A stretch of DNA of 10,330 bases from Actinophytocola sp045807065 (lineage in GTDB: Bacteria > Actinomycetota > Actinomycetes > Mycobacteriales > Pseudonocardiaceae), in NCBI RefSeq assembly GCF_045807065.1, contig NZ_JBJMIE010000263.1, positions 1 through 10,330 on the forward strand. The letters are read 5' to 3'. Shown piece by piece: positions 1 to 6,150 of the stretch. The notes under the pieces were generated by a model. The model had not been told where the DNA came from. It did not search any database and saw only the letters and a list, made by a program, of their open reading frames with translations. Numbering within the stretch: the first letter of the stretch is position 1; every line of letters starts with the position of its first letter. The position numbers were made by a program, and so were the translations under genes.

Positions 1-2624
1 CCGCGACCGCGCAGCCGATCCTGCGTGGACAGTCCTGGTCGGACGAGGACTTCGACTTCCGCCCCTACAACCAGGCGCTGCGCACGGAGGGCTACGACTT
101 CGACCCGGCACGTCGCCCGGCCACGACCACGGTGTGGCTGGCCGGCACGGTCACCGACGTCGAGCAGTGGGACCCGCTCACCGGCACCGCGATGCCGGCG
201 CCGTCCCGCGAGGTCGACGGCGGGACCGAGGTCACGGTGTCCTTCGAGTCGGCACCCGCCGTCCTGCTGGTGTGGTCGACCCGCGAGGCCGAGCCGCCCG
301 CAGCTGCTGCCAGCCCCGGTGCTGGCGTGCCGTCCGCGGGTGCTGGCCGGCTCGATTCCGGTGAGTCGGTCGTGTCTGCTGGCCGTGCCGATTCGGTCGA
401 GCCTGCTGCCCGTCCCGGTGGCGTGCCGCCGGTGTTTGCTGGCCGGCTCGATTCGGCTGGGTCGGCTGTGTCTGCTGACCCTGCCGATTCGGCCGAGCCG
501 CCCGCAGCTGCTGCCCGCTCCGGTTCTGGCGCGCCGCCGGTGCCTGCGGGGCGGCTCGATTCGGGTGGGTCGGCTGTGTCTGCTGGTCGTGTCGATTCGG
601 CCGAGCCGCTCGTGTCTGCTGCCCGTCCCGGTGCTGGCGTGCCGTCCGCGGGTGCTGGCCGGCTCGATTCCGGTGGGTCGGTCGTGTCTGCTGGTCGTGC
701 CGATTCGGCCGCGTCGCCCCTCTCTGCTGGTCGCCCCGGTCCGGCTGTGTCGGCGTCCGTGACCGCGCTCGCGCTCGACGGCCTGTGGATGATCACGCTC
801 ACATCGCCGGTCACGCAGTGGCGCCCCTGGCACCGCACCGGTGACGGCGAGTGGCGGCAGGTGCTGGTCACGCACGGCGAGTTCGCACGCATGCGGGTCG
901 ACGACGGCGACTGGCGGCCCGTCGAGTACTCGCTGTCCCGCGGCATCGAGAAGGATCCGCTGCACGTCGCCGCGCTGGGCCCGAAAGGCCGCGTCCCGGA
1001 GGAGTTCTGGCACGCCGACGACGCGCGGACGGTCCGGCTGCGGACGACGCTCCCCGTCCCGCCGGGCAGGCGAACCCTGGCGATCGCGGCCAACGGCGCG
1101 ATCGAGGCGTGGTGGAACGGTGCGCGCCTGCCGGCCGACCCCGGCGGCTACCTGCGCCTGTTCGACGTGGAGTGCCTGGCCGCCAACGAACTGGAGGTCC
1201 TGGTCCGGTCCGAGGAGGACGGTCCGCTGCGCGGCTACTGGACCCTGACCGACGACCCGGCGGCCTTCGCCCGGCCGGAGTGGCTCACCCCCGCCGACCG
1301 CACGCGCCGCGGCAGCACCGTCCGCGCGATGGCAACGCTCACAACGTCCGAGCCGGGGCGGGTCACCGTCCAGCTGGGCACCGAGGGCGTGGCGACGTTC
1401 CTGGTCAACGGCACGGAAGTCGCGGTGTCCGGGGCGTTCGACCCGTACGGCGCCCGCCCCAACCCGAGGGTGATGCCGCACGAGATCGACCTGGCGGCGG
1501 GGGAGAACCGCCTGGAGGTGGTGTTCCGCGACATGGGCACCCCGGTCTCCCTGATCTTCGACGGCCCGGACTGCGACTGGACGTGGACCCGCGACGGCGT
1601 GCCGGTCCCGTCGGCGTTCCGCCGCCGCCAGTCCTACGACGCCCGCTGGCCCCTCCTGCACCCCCGCCCCCACCCACTCCCCAGAGCGACGTGGCTGGAC
1701 GGCGCACCGACGACGGGCGTGCTGGACGTGGTACCGGACTCGGGCCACGAACGGCAGGAGGAGTGGTTCCGCCTGGCCGTGCCACCGGGCGCCCACCGGG
1801 TCCGCCTCCCGCTCGTGGGAGAGACGACGGCGTGGGTGGACGGCGTGGAGCTGACAGGCGAGGACCTGCCGGCCGGCCGGGAGTTGCTGATCAGAGTGCG
1901 TCCGGCGGACGGCCGCACCGGCGGCGCACTGTGGGAGGGTCCGGCGGAGTTCGACTGCGCACAGGACCCGGGTTGGCCTCCGGCCCCCGATTTCCAGCCT
2001 ACCGGTGACCCCCGACAGGAAACCTCGTTCGAGCCACCCGCGACCCGATCGGTGAGTACGAGTCCGAGCGAAAGGGACTTTCGTATGCCCGGGGGTCCCC
2101 CGGTTTCAACACTACCGGAGGGGGCCGACGGTTCCGGCGTGCGCGCGGAGGTTGTCCACAACCCGATGGGGGAGGAGCCGGACGAATCTTCCGTTGGTGT
2201 CGGGAGGGCCCCCGGTTCCGATGCTAGCGGTGGGTGCCGACGGGAGTCGGAGGGCGGGGTGGGAGGTGTGGACAACCGGTTCGTGGAGGTCGGGCCTTGG
2301 GAGGGGTTCGGGCTCGGGTCCTACTCCGGTGGGGTCAGCTATCACCGGGAGGTGCACCTCGATCGGCCCGGAGCCGTGGTGCTCGATCTCGGGGTGGTGC
2401 GGGGGACGGCGGAGGTGTGGGTCAACGGCGCGGCGGCCGGGGTGCGGATCTGGTCGCCCTACCGGTTCGAGCTGACCGGGTTGGTGCGGGACGGGGTCAA
2501 CCGGCTCACTGTCACCGTGTTCAACACGCTCGGGCCGCTGCTCGACGACATCTCGCCGACCGCCGCGGTCTACGCCGGGCAGCGGGTCTCCGGGATCCTC
2601 GGGCCCGTTCGTCTCCTCGTCTAG
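1..2624 (+). CDS. Large glycoside hydrolase-like protein (GH106/GH2-type beta-sandwich region), 5' end missing
   Basis: The frame is open from the first base to a TAG at 2622-2624, giving 873 visible residues with no start inside the window. The visible part reads as several beta-sandwich domains of the kind that follow the catalytic domain in GH106 alpha-L-rhamnosidase-like and GH2-like enzymes. Signs are DVEQWDPLTGTAMP (a 'V..W.P.TG' strand), LDGLW, repeated carbohydrate-binding-like segments (AIEAWWNGARL, VATFLVNGTEV), and a C-terminal jelly roll with SYSGGVSYHREV, LDLGVVRGTAEVWVNG and RIWSPYRFELT. Catalytic residues, if any, lie upstream of the window, so substrate cannot be called. Two low-complexity insertions interrupt it: residues about 96-251 (12-residue repeats) and about 662-758 (Gly/Pro/Ser/Glu-rich). 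Both keep frame, so the protein may be functional with long disordered linkers. A GH2 beta-glycosidase is the main alternative. Confidence 0.75.
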   Translation, partial: ATAQPILRGQSWSDEDFDFRPYNQALRTEGYDFDPARRPATTTVWLAGTVTDVEQWDPLTGTAMPAPSREVDGGTEVTVSFESAPAVLLVWSTREAEPPAAAASPGAGVPSAGAGRLDSGESVVSAGRADSVEPAARPGGVPPVFAGRLDSAGSAVSADPADSAEPPAAAARSGSGAPPVPAGRLDSGGSAVSAGRVDSAEPLVSAARPGAGVPSAGAGRLDSGGSVVSAGRADSAASPLSAGRPGPAVSASVTALALDGLWMITLTSPVTQWRPWHRTGDGEWRQVLVTHGEFARMRVDDGDWRPVEYSLSRGIEKDPLHVAALGPKGRVPEEFWHADDARTVRLRTTLPVPPGRRTLAIAANGAIEAWWNGARLPADPGGYLRLFDVECLAANELEVLVRSEEDGPLRGYWTLTDDPAAFARPEWLTPADRTRRGSTVRAMATLTTSEPGRVTVQLGTEGVATFLVNGTEVAVSGAFDPYGARPNPRVMPHEIDLAAGENRLEVVFRDMGTPVSLIFDGPDCDWTWTRDGVPVPSAFRRRQSYDARWPLLHPRPHPLPRATWLDGAPTTGVLDVVPDSGHERQEEWFRLAVPPGAHRVRLPLVGETTAWVDGVELTGEDLPAGRELLIRVRPADGRTGGALWEGPAEFDCAQDPGWPPAPDFQPTGDPRQETSFEPPATRSVSTSPSERDFRMPGGPPVSTLPEGADGSGVRAEVVHNPMGEEPDESSVGVGRAPGSDASGGCRRESEGGVGGVDNRFVEVGPWEGFGLGSYSGGVSYHREVHLDRPGAVVLDLGVVRGTAEVWVNGAAAGVRIWSPYRFELTGLVRDGVNRLTVTVFNTLGPLLDDISPTAAVYAGQRVSGILGPVRLLV
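288..755 (+). repeat. 36-nt tandem array with a 3x36 higher-order unit, inside the glycosidase gene
   Basis: Three related 36-nt blocks (A, B, C) alternate. A begins GCTGGCCGGCTCGATTC and occurs at 342, 438, 546 and 654. B, containing GCCGATTCGG or close variants, starts at 378, 474, 582 and 690. C begins mostly GCTGCCCGTCCCGG or close variants and starts at 306, 405, 510, 618 and 726. A-to-A spacing is 96, 108 and 108 bp; the short unit has a 27-nt B and a 33-nt C, so every length is a multiple of 3. The array starts with a partial B at 288, identical over 24 bp to 492-515, and fades out near 755. In the gene frame it encodes 12-residue units such as AGRLDSGGSVVS, AGRVDSAEPLVS and AARPGAGVPSAG. 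Asp is nearly always GAT here, whereas GAC dominates the rest of the gene. Confidence 0.93.
2069..2103. repeat. Pair of adjacent perfect inverted repeats within the coding insertion
   Basis: CGAAAGGGACTTTCG at 2069-2083 has 6-bp arms around a 3-nt centre. Five bases later CCGGGGGTCCCCCGG at 2089-2103 has 7-bp arms around a single T. They sit at the left side of the palindrome-rich block that interrupts the glycosidase gene. Such paired palindromes are more typical of intergenic repeat elements or transcription/replication sites than of coding sequence. No T-run follows, so I do not call a terminator. Confidence 0.7.
2097..2131 (+). repeat. 35-bp core repeat, copy 1
   Basis: It starts CCCCCGGTT and ends GCCGACGG, and matches the block at 2209-2243 at 28 of 35 positions without gaps. 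The two ends are fully conserved and differences cluster in the middle. About 18 bp downstream comes the palindrome GGTTGTCCACAACC (2150-2163); the second copy has the related GTGTGGACAACC at a similar distance. The repeat is therefore a longer two-part module with a period of about 112-117 bp. Confidence 0.8.
2150..2279. repeat. Inverted TTGTCCACA / TGTGGACAA elements bracketing the second half of the insertion
   Basis: GGTTGTCCACAACC at 2150-2163 is itself a palindrome (GGTTGT, CC centre, ACAACC). At 2266-2279 GTGTGGACAACCGG contains the reverse complement of GGTTGTCCACA. The two elements face each other about 100 bp apart and lie just outside core copy 2. This could be an element boundary or protein-binding sites. 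TTGTCCACA also resembles a DnaA-box-like motif, but two degenerate sites do not make an origin. Confidence 0.5.
2209..2243 (+). repeat. 35-bp core repeat, copy 2
   Basis: Second copy of the core at 2097-2131, exactly 112 bp downstream, 28/35 identical. It is followed after about 22 bp by GTGTGGACAACCGG (2266-2279). Both copies are translated in the glycosidase frame but give unlike, low-complexity peptides (copy 1 PVSTLPEGAD, copy 2 PGSDASGGCRR, because 112 is not a multiple of 3). The conservation is therefore at DNA level, not protein level. Confidence 0.8.
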
Positions 2625-2639
2625 GCAGAACGGGGTGGC

Positions 2640-2651
2640 GGGCGCACGCCC
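2640..2651 (+). terminator. Possible weak GC-rich terminator after the glycosidase gene
   Basis: GGGCGCACGCCC lies 15 bp after the TAG stop and can form a short GC hairpin (4 bp stem, GCAC loop). It has no U-tract, which is common for actinomycete terminators but makes the call weak. A longer-range pair, CCCTTCTC (2649-2656) with GAGAAGGG (2701-2708), also lies in this 136-bp gap. Confidence 0.25.
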
Positions 2652-2750
2652 TTCTCGCCCAAGATGGACGGTGGGCGAACCAGCGCGGAAAACCGGGAGG
2701 GAGAAGGGAAAGCCAGACCCGCATATGGCCTGACCACTGTCCACTCCACA

Positions 2751-2754
2751 GGAG
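2751..2754 (+). promoter_or_regulatory. Ribosome binding site that fixes the phoD TTG start
   Basis: GGAG at 2751-2754 lies 6 nt before TTG 2761, ideal spacing. The in-frame ATG at 2773 would have an 18-nt spacer. This favours the TTG start. Confidence 0.7.
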
Positions 2755-2760
2755 ACTGCC

Positions 2761-4338
2761 TTGGGTGCACGGATGCCGCGGCGTCAGGTGTTGGGGCTCG
2801 GGGGAGCGGCGGCCGTGCTGCTCGGAACCGGTGCCTGGCGCGTTGCGGGCGCGTTCTCGGCGCCCGCGGCCGGTAACCCGTTCACCCTCGGTGTCGCCTC
2901 CGGTGATCCGACCCCGGACGGCGTCGTGCTGTGGACGCGGCTCGCGACCGATCCGTTCGCGGCTGACGGGGCGGGTGGGATGCCGGCCACGCCGGTGCGG
3001 GTCGAGTTCGAGATCGCGCACGACGAGCGCTTCCGGTCGGTCGTGCGGCGCGGGTCGGTGGTCGCCACCCCGGAGCTGGGGCACTCGGTGCACCCGGAGA
3101 TCCACGGCCTCGCGCCGGACCGCGTGTACTTCTACCGGTTCCGCGCCGGTGGGGAGATGTCCCCGGTGGGCCGGACGCGGACGCTGCCGCCGCTCTCGGC
3201 GAACCCGCGCCAGCTGGACTTCGCGTTCGCGTCGTGCCAGGCATGGCAGGACGGGTACTTCACGGCCTACGACCACATCGCCGCCGAGGACCTGGACTTC
3301 GTCGTGCACCTCGGCGACTACATCTACGAGTACGGCCTCGGCGACAACAAGCGCGGCGTGCCGGTCGCCCCGCAGTTCACCACCGAGGCCGTCGACCTCG
3401 CGCGCTACCGGCTGCAGTACGCGCTGTACAAGTCCGAGGCCCCGCTGCGGAACGCGCACGCGGCGCACCCGTTCGTCCTGACCTTCGACGACCACGAGGT
3501 CGAGAACAACTGGGCCGGCGACATCTCGGAGAAGGACGGCGAACCGGACCAGGACCCCGCCGTGTTCCGCCGGCGCCGGGCGGCGGCCTTCCAGGCCATG
3601 TACGAGAACCTGCCGCTGCGGCGCGCCCAGCTGCCGAGCGGCCCGAACATCCGGATGTACCGCCGGCTCCGCTACGGCCGCCTGGCCGACCTGACCATGC
3701 TGGACACCCGCCAGTACCGCGACGACCAACCCTGCGGCGACGGCGACGGCGTCAACTGCGCCGACCGGCTCTCCCCGACCCGGACCATTCTCGGTGCGCC
3801 GCAACGGAACTGGGTGCTCAACGGCTTCTCCCGGTCCACCGCGCGATGGCAGATCCTGGGCAACCAGGCCCCGATGGGCCAGACCGACCTGGCCCCGGGC
3901 CCGGCGCTGGACGTCTCGTACGACCCGTGGGACGGCTACGTCGCCGAGCGGAACCGGGTCCTGGCCGAGGCGCGGGACCGCGGCGTGCGGAACCTGGTCG
4001 TCATCACGGGCGACCGGCACCAGAACTACGCGTGGGACCTGAAACGCGACTTCGCCGACCCCGCCTCACCGACGGTCGCGACGGAGTTCGTCGGCACCTC
4101 GATCACGAGCGGCGCGGACGGCGCGGACATGACTCCGGACGGCCAGAAGCTGCTGGCGGCCAACCCGCACATGAGGTTCTTCAACGGCCAGCGCGGCTAC
4201 GTGCTGGTGAGCGTGAACAAGGACCGCTGGCAGAGCGACTACCGGGTGCTGCACTACGTGACGAAGCCGGGCTCGCCGGTGTACACCCGGGCGAGCTTCG
4301 TCGTCGAGGACCAGCGGCCGGGTGTTCAGGAGGCCTGA
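2761..4338 (+). CDS. phoD: PhoD-family alkaline phosphatase/phosphodiesterase, Tat-exported
   Basis: A 525-residue protein, the usual size for PhoD, which releases phosphate from mono- and diesters outside the cell using Fe3+ and Ca2+. The N-terminus has a twin-arginine signal (PRRQVLGLGG, then a hydrophobic Ala/Gly/Leu stretch to about residue 33), fitting export of a folded metalloenzyme. The N-terminal PhoD domain shows SGDPTPDGVVLWTRL (48-61). Metal-site motifs follow in family order: FASCQAW (Cys159), LGDYIYEYG (Asp186, Tyr189), TFDDHEVENNW (242-251), LDTRQYR (315-321), and ITGDRHQNYAW (Asp418, His420). TTG 2761 is chosen for its GGAG ribosome site; ATG 2773 would still retain the arginine pair. 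The 136-bp upstream gap shows no convincing PHO-box direct repeats, though phosphate control is usual for the family. Its stop overlaps the convergent VanZ-RDD gene by 13 bp. Confidence 0.96.
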   Translation: MGARMPRRQVLGLGGAAAVLLGTGAWRVAGAFSAPAAGNPFTLGVASGDPTPDGVVLWTRLATDPFAADGAGGMPATPVRVEFEIAHDERFRSVVRRGSVVATPELGHSVHPEIHGLAPDRVYFYRFRAGGEMSPVGRTRTLPPLSANPRQLDFAFASCQAWQDGYFTAYDHIAAEDLDFVVHLGDYIYEYGLGDNKRGVPVAPQFTTEAVDLARYRLQYALYKSEAPLRNAHAAHPFVLTFDDHEVENNWAGDISEKDGEPDQDPAVFRRRRAAAFQAMYENLPLRRAQLPSGPNIRMYRRLRYGRLADLTMLDTRQYRDDQPCGDGDGVNCADRLSPTRTILGAPQRNWVLNGFSRSTARWQILGNQAPMGQTDLAPGPALDVSYDPWDGYVAERNRVLAEARDRGVRNLVVITGDRHQNYAWDLKRDFADPASPTVATEFVGTSITSGADGADMTPDGQKLLAANPHMRFFNGQRGYVLVSVNKDRWQSDYRVLHYVTKPGSPVYTRASFVVEDQRPGVQEA

Positions 4339-5450
4339 GGCTCGTCGGCCGGCTCGGTGCTGACGACGGCCACGTTGTGGGTCCGGGTGAGGCGTTCGTA
4401 CGGGGCCAGCTCGTCGCCGAAGAAGACGGCCAGCGGGGTCCAGACGCCGACCACCAGCAGCGACAGCAGCAGGCCCAGGGGGATCAGCAGCTGTTGCGGC
4501 TCGCCGAAGACGTCCCAGTGGTCGACCTCCAGGGCCAGCCACGCCAGCCACAGCGGGGAGAGCAGCACCCCGTTGCGCACGAGGAGCGCGAACGGGCCCG
4601 CGTGACGGCCGTCGGTGCGTTCGAGTTTCAGGAGCATCGCCCGCTTGCCGATGGTCGAGCCCGTCTGGACCGGCGCGAGGAGGAAGTAGACGATCGCCAG
4701 CGCCGCGGCGGCCGGGGCGCGCAGGGCCGCGGAGCCGCCGAACAGCTTGATCAGGCCCACCACCAGCAGCAACAGGACGGCGAACGTGATCATGTCCGTG
4801 ACGAGCGCCAACACCCGGCGGGTCGCCGTCACGCGCGTGGCGTAGCGGCGGCGGTCGCGTTCGGCGTCCAGGTCCGGCAGCAGGCGGATCAGCGGACCGG
4901 CGACCAGCCAGCCCAGTGCCACGCCGACCGTGTTCAGGATCAGGTCGTCCACGCTGAAGAGCCGGTACGCGCACGGGTAGATGAACCACACGCCGGTCAG
5001 CTGGGTCAGCTCGAAGAACAGCGACACCCCGAACCCCAGCGCGGTCGCCGCCAGGAAACGCGTGCCGGACAGGTACCGCAGGAAGAGGCCCAGCGGGGCC
5101 AGCAGCACCACGTTCAGCGCGGTGCTCCACATGGCCGGGTTCACCCAGGTGCCCGACACCCGCGCCCGCGTCCGGAGCACGTCCACGAAGTAGAACGGGC
5201 GGAGCTGCGGCGTGCTGGCGTAGGTCTGGTCCGCGCAGTACTGCGACGGGTTCGCCGGCAGCGGGATGATCGTCTGCAGGAACGCCGCCAGCAGGTAGAA
5301 CAGGAAGCAGTAGAACACCAGCGTGGTCCACCCGCCCGCCCGACCGCGCCGACGGTAGCTGACCACCGCCACCGGCAGCATGACCACCAGCGCGAGCAGC
5401 GGGAACACCGTGACCGCGGCGCGGACCGGCAGCAGGTAGGTCTGGAACAC
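4326..5450 (-). CDS. VanZ-RDD fusion integral membrane protein
   Basis: A 374-residue membrane protein with two recognisable modules. The VanZ-like part (about 1-190) has hydrophobic helices at 5-30, 42-65, 108-128, 131-150 and 168-190, with family-like ALNVVLLAPLGLFLR (111-125), FELTQL (146-151) and VDDLILNTVGVALGW (167-181). The RDD part (about 208-345) starts TRRVLALVTDMITF and has GSTIGKRAMLLKLERTDG (264-281) and ALLVRNGVLL (288-297). VanZ-like proteins are linked to glycopeptide tolerance in some bacteria, RDD proteins to transport or envelope functions; neither gives a firm role here. GTG 5450 is the first start after an in-frame TAG at 5457-5459. The best ribosome-site candidate, GAGG (5463-5466 on the plus strand, as CCTC), is 12 nt away, longer than ideal. 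The upstream DNA is a duplicated fragment of the glucanase gene, so the promoter may be recent. Confidence 0.9.
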   Translation of the reverse strand: MFQTYLLPVRAAVTVFPLLALVVMLPVAVVSYRRRGRAGGWTTLVFYCFLFYLLAAFLQTIIPLPANPSQYCADQTYASTPQLRPFYFVDVLRTRARVSGTWVNPAMWSTALNVVLLAPLGLFLRYLSGTRFLAATALGFGVSLFFELTQLTGVWFIYPCAYRLFSVDDLILNTVGVALGWLVAGPLIRLLPDLDAERDRRRYATRVTATRRVLALVTDMITFAVLLLLVVGLIKLFGGSAALRAPAAAALAIVYFLLAPVQTGSTIGKRAMLLKLERTDGRHAGPFALLVRNGVLLSPLWLAWLALEVDHWDVFGEPQQLLIPLGLLLSLLVVGVWTPLAVFFGDELAPYERLTRTHNVAVVSTEPADEPQAS

Positions 5451-5461
5451 CCGGAACTAAT

Positions 5462-5660
5462 ACCTCACCACGACGACGGCGGTGGTGGCGGCACCACCGG
5501 CGGCCGGTCGTCGCAGGTGATGGTATTCGGGAGCATCCACGGGGCGAGCCAGCCGCCGTCGTTGCCGCCGAGGTCGGTGAGCGTGAACTCCGAGCCAGTC
5601 GGCGGGAAGTTGAACGAGCCGCAGTTGTTGACGCCAACAGCGCCGACGTGCCGGGCGTCG
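5462..5660 (-). repeat. Duplicated 199-bp copy of the GH87-like gene 3' end (gene fragment)
   Basis: This block matches 6151-6349 without gaps at 196 of 199 positions (constant offset 689). The three differences are at about 5573, 5628 and 5636. It encodes the last 65 or so codons of the glucanase, including the Pro-rich tail and its TGA (5465-5467), but has no start or catalytic region. Identity stops sharply at 5660/5661, where RDD-like sequence begins, and at 5462, next to the VanZ-RDD gene. It is a gene remnant from duplication, not an independent gene. Confidence 0.95.
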
Positions 5661-5757
5661 ACCGCCAGCGCCGCGACCGCCGGGGAGCGAGGGGATGTCG
5701 AGCTTGATCAGGCCCACGACCAGCAGCGTCAGGACGCCGAAGGTGATCACGTCGGTG
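5661..5757 (-). pseudogene. Diverged fragment of an RDD-domain gene
   Basis: On the minus strand this encodes LTDVITFGVLTLLVVGLIKL, which matches VTDMITFAVLLLLVVGLIKL of the neighbouring VanZ-RDD protein (its residues 217-236) at 15 of 20 positions. At DNA level the block aligns with about 4694-4807 with one internal gap. It is clearly less similar than the adjacent 199-bp duplication, so it comes from a paralogue or an older copy. Only the first RDD helix remains; the frame then runs into the glucanase-tail fragment in the wrong reading frame. The sequence before the helix (AKYQP) does not resemble VanZ, so the source may have been a stand-alone RDD gene. Confidence 0.75.
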
Positions 5758-5873
5758 AGCGGCTGATACTTCGCGACCGCGTGGGCACAGCCGGCGGCCG
5801 GTCATCGCGGTCCGACAAGATGGCCGACACAGCCAGGCGTTTGCGCCACCGCGTGCTCGGGTAGCCGTCGGAT

Positions 5874-6149
5874 ATGCCCAGCAAGCAGAGCATCCGGCGC
5901 TGGCTGTGGAACGCGCCCCCCACTGCGGGCTTCTGGTTGGCCGGAGTTGCCCTCATTGTCGCCACCGGCGGTGCCGCCCTGTCCCTGTCCCCGGTCATCC
6001 TGAAGGTCATCGCGATCGTCCTCGGAGTCGGGTTGGGGTTGTTCGCCTTGGTTCTGATTTCGGGGAACCGGGACTTCAAGCCCGAATCCTGGTCCGAGTA
6101 CGGATCGTCCAGCGGCCCCATGCCGCCCACTGACTCCGACGGAACCTGA
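5874..6149 (+). CDS. Small two-helix membrane protein of unknown function
   Basis: A 91-residue protein with a basic N-terminus (KQSIRRW), two hydrophobic segments at about 18-38 and 41-63, and a polar acidic tail (ESWSEYGSSSGPMPPTDSDG), suggesting both ends face the cytoplasm under the positive-inside rule. I do not recognise a family. Codon use is normal for the window (third positions mostly G or C), supporting a real gene, but no good Shine-Dalgarno sequence precedes ATG 5874. Its TGA (6147-6149) is only 4 bp from the end of the convergent glucanase gene. The opposite-strand reading (5802-6152) has no such hydrophobic pattern. It lies between the intact glucanase and its duplicated tail, so it is bound up with the rearrangement there. 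Confidence 0.65.
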   Translation: MPSKQSIRRWLWNAPPTAGFWLAGVALIVATGGAALSLSPVILKVIAIVLGVGLGLFALVLISGNRDFKPESWSEYGSSSGPMPPTDSDGT

Positions 6150-6150
6150 C

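Larger units (their letters stand above)
5451..5873. other. Gene-poor 423-bp rearrangement scar
   Basis: Between VanZ-RDD and the small membrane protein I find no intact gene. Contents, left to right: an 11-bp spacer, the glucanase-tail copy (5462-5660), the RDD fragment (5661-5757) and about 115 bp of unassigned sequence (5758-5873). The last part should hold the promoter of the small gene at 5874. A minus-strand ORF (GTG 5750 to TAG 5457) joins the RDD helix to frame-shifted glucanase tail and ends 6 nt before the VanZ-RDD start; I regard it as a fossil product. Confidence 0.85.

Noticed and set aside
288..755. CRISPR array
   Set aside because: Repeat units follow one another directly with no unique spacers, and they encode a regular peptide.
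25..1093. Alternative long ORFs through the repeat array (plus 25-762, minus 92-1093) encoding other repetitive peptides
   Set aside because: A GC-rich array whose period is a multiple of 3 stays open in several frames. Only the frame ending at 2624 continues into recognisable domains on both sides.
2150..2279. Replication origin with DnaA boxes (TTGTCCACA-like sites)
   Set aside because: Only two imperfect sites, in opposite orientation, inside a coding gene and without dnaA/dnaN or an AT-rich unwinding region.
2725..2750. PHO box upstream of phoD (TGACCACT / GTCCACTC)
   Set aside because: The two similar octamers are spaced 8-9 bp, not the 11 bp of known PHO boxes, and fit the consensus poorly.
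5457..5750. 97-codon minus-strand ORF as a genuine gene
   Set aside because: It joins an RDD fragment to glucanase-tail DNA read in the wrong frame; it is better explained as a rearrangement by-product, though it could act as a leader.
5791..5808. Third trace of the glucanase tail (17 of 18 bases match 6186-6203)
   Set aside because: The match is short, GC-rich and does not extend on either side, so chance is likely.
3234..5864. Plus-strand ORF of 876 codons spanning phoD, VanZ-RDD and the scar
   Set aside because: It is a shadow frame with Arg/Gln/Gly-rich nonsense composition, crossing two well-supported genes in other frames.
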